From the IMG/VR virus record IMGVR_UViG_3300032294_001929, positions 1 through 22,312 of that record: a stretch of 22,312 nucleotides of DNA. One strand, written 5' to 3'. A program made the position numbers and the translations under genes. Positions 19,638-22,312 of the stretch are shown piece by piece. Numbering within the stretch: the stretch's first letter is position 1; every line of letters starts with the position of its first letter. The stretch comes from a virus. Under the pieces are notes generated by a model that had not been told where the DNA came from, did not search any database, and saw only the letters and a list, made by a program, of their open reading frames with translations.

Positions 19638-20327
19638 ATGAAATCAATTGAATTCATAGATGAAGCACCTCTTCCCGTTGATTGGGATAAAGAAAAACTA
19701 AGTCTAAATCAAACTTTCAAAGACAGACTTAGATATGCGCTTGACCGTGCCAAACGAATTGGGGGCGGTAGCAGTCGTGTTGCTATGATTATAGAATATG
19801 AAGGGAGACCAACCGTATTAAAAGTGGCTAAGAATAAAAAAGGTCTAGCACAGAATGAAGCAGAAATCGATATATTAAAAGACGGATACATTGGAAGATT
19901 GCCTATTGTTATTCCACTGATTGACTATGATAAAACTAACAGACAACCTGTTTGGCTACAGACAGAACTCGCTAGAAAAGTATCTTCACATACACTACGA
20001 AAACTATTACATACACCTAGTATGTGGTTACTTGCTGATAAGGTTAAAAATATATTAGGGTTCAAAAATCCTAGTTATAGCGATGAATATATAAGGCAAC
20101 ACTACTTTACTAGTTATAACAACTTATGGAAACCTACAGAAGAAGATTGGAATATTTTCAATAAATACGCCAGCGAATTTGCTGATTTGGTGAACTCTAG
20201 CGGGGTGGACATATACGATTTAGAAAGGGCTACAAATTGGGGAGTTTATAATGGTAGACCAGTAGTTATTGATTTGGGCTTCACTGATGTAACAAAGGCT
20301 TTATATCACGCCTGGCGCCCCTGGTGA
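19638..20327 (+). CDS. protein-kinase-fold protein with capsid-targeting-like leader
   Basis: The 229-residue protein opens MKSIEFIDE-A, close to T4 internal-protein leaders. The rest fits a small kinase fold: Gly-rich loop IGGGSSRVA (about 41-49), a strand with Lys (VLKVAK, K62), a helix Glu (NEAEID, E74), a hinge-like VWLQTELA, a catalytic-loop-like DLERATNWG (D194, N200) and a DFG-like VIDLG (D212). D to N spacing is 6 rather than the usual 5, so activity is uncertain; it could be a pseudokinase. It would modify or bind host proteins if injected. It starts directly after the previous stop. Confidence 0.7.
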   Translation: MKSIEFIDEAPLPVDWDKEKLSLNQTFKDRLRYALDRAKRIGGGSSRVAMIIEYEGRPTVLKVAKNKKGLAQNEAEIDILKDGYIGRLPIVIPLIDYDKTNRQPVWLQTELARKVSSHTLRKLLHTPSMWLLADKVKNILGFKNPSYSDEYIRQHYFTSYNNLWKPTEEDWNIFNKYASEFADLVNSSGVDIYDLERATNWGVYNGRPVVIDLGFTDVTKALYHAWRPW

Positions 20328-20357
20328 TGTTGAAAATTTCGTCAAAGGTAGCATAAA

Positions 20358-20582
20358 ATGAATTGGGAAAATGAATTAGCACAATGGAAAGTAATAGCAG
20401 GTATTACTAATAACAAAGGTGAACCTGCCTTTTATCCTGCAGAACCTGAAAACATATCCCAACTTATAAAAGACAAGAATATTAAATATGGTAGCCGTGA
20501 ATATATAGATAATGTATTTGCTAGAAATCCCAGCGACATAAGCATGCCTGCAGGCTTTAGGGGTAGGAAGAAATCAAGATGA
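20358..20582 (+). CDS. small hypothetical protein
   Basis: I do not recognise this 74-residue protein: a Trp-rich helical start (MNWENELAQWKVIAG), a middle with Pro and Asn, and a basic end (GFRGRKKSR). It has AAAGG as ribosome-binding site, overlaps the 565-residue gene by 4 bases (ATGA) and so is translationally coupled to it. It lacks the MKSxEF leader of its neighbours, so it may be a partner or chaperone rather than cargo. Confidence 0.75.
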   Translation: MNWENELAQWKVIAGITNNKGEPAFYPAEPENISQLIKDKNIKYGSREYIDNVFARNPSDISMPAGFRGRKKSR

Positions 20583-22276
20583 AATCAGTTGAATTCTTGT
20601 TTGAATACCGTAGAGATGTAACTGCTCAGAAACTGGGAGATAAATTACTTGCCAGTGCTAAAAGAGAAAACATCACCGATATAGACAAGATTCTTGCTAC
20701 TTTAGAGGACATGGACCCAACCCCAAACAAGCAATACACATTATGGATTGCTAATCAATATAACAAAGGTCAGTTCAGACTTGAAGACAAACCACGAATC
20801 AAGACCGCACTTGAAAGATTCATGCAAGCAAAATCTAGATTACCAGAAAAAGACATAGGCAGATATGACTTTTATCAACTAGAAAATGCTATGGAGAAAA
20901 TCTTTAATCCAGATGTGGGTAAGCCAGAACCTCAAACAGTTGATACATTTGAGATACCTAATGAAATCAAAGACGAAGTAGAAGTGTTATATAATGGACC
21001 ATTGGGGTTACTTGTTGTACCAAAAACAAAGAAAGCCAGTTGTGTGTTAGGTAGCGGTACTCGTTGGTGTACTGCAGGAAGAGAAGACAACATGTTTTCT
21101 ACTTATAATCGTAGAGGTCCATTATATATATGGCGTGATAAGAACGGAGAGAAATATCAGTTTCATTTCTCTAGCAATCAATATATGGACAAACAAGATA
21201 GACCAATACCAAACAAATTGATGAGTTATTTCAGCAACAAGCATCCTGTACTGAAAAAACTATTTGATTTAAGATTAAAGTATATATTTGAAAAAAAGAG
21301 ACCTATGTATACTATAATAGAGTTTGTTAAAAATACACAAAAAATATTACCTAAAGAACTAGAAGACATCATATTAAAAAATCCTGAACGCGCATTGATA
21401 TATTATTCGTATGTTAAGAAAGATAGATGGCCTAAACTAGAAAAGATTATTCTTGATAAATCAAATGTTAAGTTAGCATTTCGTTATGCAAAAAATATGA
21501 GTAGTAAAGTAGCAGGGAGATTTTTAAAAGGAGAAAGTCTAATTGCTAAATATGGAGGTTGGGCACTTGAATATGCAACGAGTGTCATCGGGGGTAGATT
21601 CCCTGAAGGTGAAAAAGAAATTGCCAAAGATCCATTTTTTGCCTACGAGTATGCAAGAAGTGTCATCGGGGGTAGATTCCCTGAGGGCGAAAAGGCACTT
21701 GTTGAAAATCCATATTTAGCAATTGAGTATGCACAAAATGTTATTAAAGGCAGATTTCTAGAAGCAGAAGATAATATCGCTAATGATGCTAACACTTCGA
21801 TACGATATGTTGATGCAATAAGACGCAGATTTCCAAAAGGAGAAAAATTATTTGCCAAAAATGCAGAGTTAGCAATTAAGTATGCTTTACTTGGCCTAAA
21901 AGGTCGTAGATTCGAACAAGGAGAAAATGTAATCGCTAAAGATCCAAGAGTTGCATATTTCTATGCAAAAGGGGTTGTCAAAGGCAGATGGCCAGAAGGA
22001 GAAAAAGCAATTGCTACAGATCCGGACTATGCGTATAGATATGCAAGAGATGTAATCGACGGCAGATGGCCAGAAGGAGAAAAAGCAATTGCTAAAGATG
22101 CAAAATCTGCGTTTCACTATGCATTACATGTGATTGAAGGCAGATTCCCTAAAGGCGAAAAAGCAATCGCAAACACCATAGGTTTTAAGAATGACTATAA
22201 AAACTTTTTGGCACGGCTAAAAAGAAAAAAGAAATCAAGCAAGAGTAAAAATGAAGTCAGTCGAATTTATAAGTGA
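20579..22276 (+). CDS. 565-residue protein: leader, WCT domain and 26-residue repeat array
   Basis: Layout: leader MKSVEFLFE (1-9), a helical region (10-110), a beta domain with SCVLGSGTRWCTAG (154-167) followed by PLYIWRDKNGEKYQFHF and DKQDRPIP, then about ten 26-residue repeats (270-532; consensus AYxYAxxVIxGRWPEGEKAIAKDPxx) and a Lys/Arg/Ser-rich tail. I have seen the GTRWCTA plus YQFHF module in other phage and marine sequences without known function; the conserved W-C-T and His suggest an active or binding site. The repeat array resembles an alpha-solenoid scaffold. If the leader is cut, the protein would be head cargo. The 3' end overlaps the next gene by 26 bases. Confidence 0.8.
   Translation: MKSVEFLFEYRRDVTAQKLGDKLLASAKRENITDIDKILATLEDMDPTPNKQYTLWIANQYNKGQFRLEDKPRIKTALERFMQAKSRLPEKDIGRYDFYQLENAMEKIFNPDVGKPEPQTVDTFEIPNEIKDEVEVLYNGPLGLLVVPKTKKASCVLGSGTRWCTAGREDNMFSTYNRRGPLYIWRDKNGEKYQFHFSSNQYMDKQDRPIPNKLMSYFSNKHPVLKKLFDLRLKYIFEKKRPMYTIIEFVKNTQKILPKELEDIILKNPERALIYYSYVKKDRWPKLEKIILDKSNVKLAFRYAKNMSSKVAGRFLKGESLIAKYGGWALEYATSVIGGRFPEGEKEIAKDPFFAYEYARSVIGGRFPEGEKALVENPYLAIEYAQNVIKGRFLEAEDNIANDANTSIRYVDAIRRRFPKGEKLFAKNAELAIKYALLGLKGRRFEQGENVIAKDPRVAYFYAKGVVKGRWPEGEKAIATDPDYAYRYARDVIDGRWPEGEKAIAKDAKSAFHYALHVIEGRFPKGEKAIANTIGFKNDYKNFLARLKRKKKSSKSKNEVSRIYK
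21386..22174 (+). repeat. in-gene 78-bp tandem repeats, about ten units
   Basis: The 26-codon repeat degrades towards the 5' side and is best kept in the last units. The segments around 21984 and 22062, one period (78 bases) apart, share more than 30 identical bases, and 21583-21599 and 21661-21677 are identical to 7653-7669, pointing to recent duplication or gene conversion. Confidence 0.88.
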
Positions 22277-22312
22277 GCAAAGCCCAAACACCATTTTTGG
22301 TAGTTTTACTAA
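22251..22312 (+). CDS. start of another gene with the MKSVEFISE leader, cut by the window end
   Basis: ATG 22251 opens a frame that runs to the window end and begins MKSVEFISEQSPNTIFGSFT. The first nine residues match the leaders at 19638 (MKSIEFIDE) and 20579 (MKSVEFLFE). GAGTAAA precedes it, within the tail of the 565-residue gene. Only 20 residues are visible, so nothing can be said of the body. Confidence 0.7.
   Translation, partial: MKSVEFISEQSPNTIFGSFT

Overview
This window looks like part of a large, AT-rich, T4-like (myovirus-type) phage genome, probably from a marine or freshwater proteobacterial host. The evidence is the tight gene packing with ATGA overlaps, many small unknown genes, a free-standing GIY-YIG endonuclease, a dCMP deaminase, T4-late-type ATAAATA/CTAAATA boxes just upstream of genes, and several proteins that begin with a T4 internal-protein-like leader. 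The host assignment is inference. I saw no tRNA, rRNA, CRISPR array, insertion sequence or integrase.

Layout. Bases 2-1414 hold the 3' part of a membrane/coiled-coil protein gene. Bases 1450-6047 form a proteostasis block: ClpX, ribosomal protein bS21, an IbpA-like Hsp20 behind a ROSE-like RNA thermometer, ClpS, an inward-facing minus-strand pair (a metallophosphoesterase-fold protein that has lost its metal ligands, and a membrane protein with one EF-hand), a SprT-like metalloprotease, and ClpP without a propeptide. Bases 6096-11682 hold mostly small unknown genes, with three Cys4 zinc-ribbon microproteins, a 26-residue-repeat protein, a protein with an L7/L12 C-terminal (translation-factor-binding) domain, a tandem WGR-like pair, and two envelope proteins. 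Bases 11805-15476 hold an intact metallophosphoesterase, a small HTH protein, dCMP deaminase and a HAD-type deoxyribonucleotidase. Bases 15498-22312 hold a 583-aa protein with repeated LDE-A sites, the GIY-YIG endonuclease, an AbrB-like protein, translation initiation factor IF-1, and a run of genes encoding an Fe/Mn superoxide dismutase, a Cys-rich protein, a kinase-fold protein and a 565-aa repeat protein, plus the start of another gene.

Two themes stand out. First, the phage carries three translation-apparatus homologues (bS21, IF-1, L7/L12 CTD), and at least seven genes have a promoter element placed so that transcription should start at or next to the ATG, predicting leaderless mRNAs. 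Second, the last genes begin with short leaders of the type MKSxEFIxE, like the T4 capsid-targeting sequence cut by the prohead protease. This suggests that superoxide dismutase, a kinase-like protein and others are packed in the head and delivered into the cell. The superoxide dismutase gene also has a hairpin that would hide its start codon in read-through RNA but not in RNA from its own late promoter, the logic known from T4 gene e.
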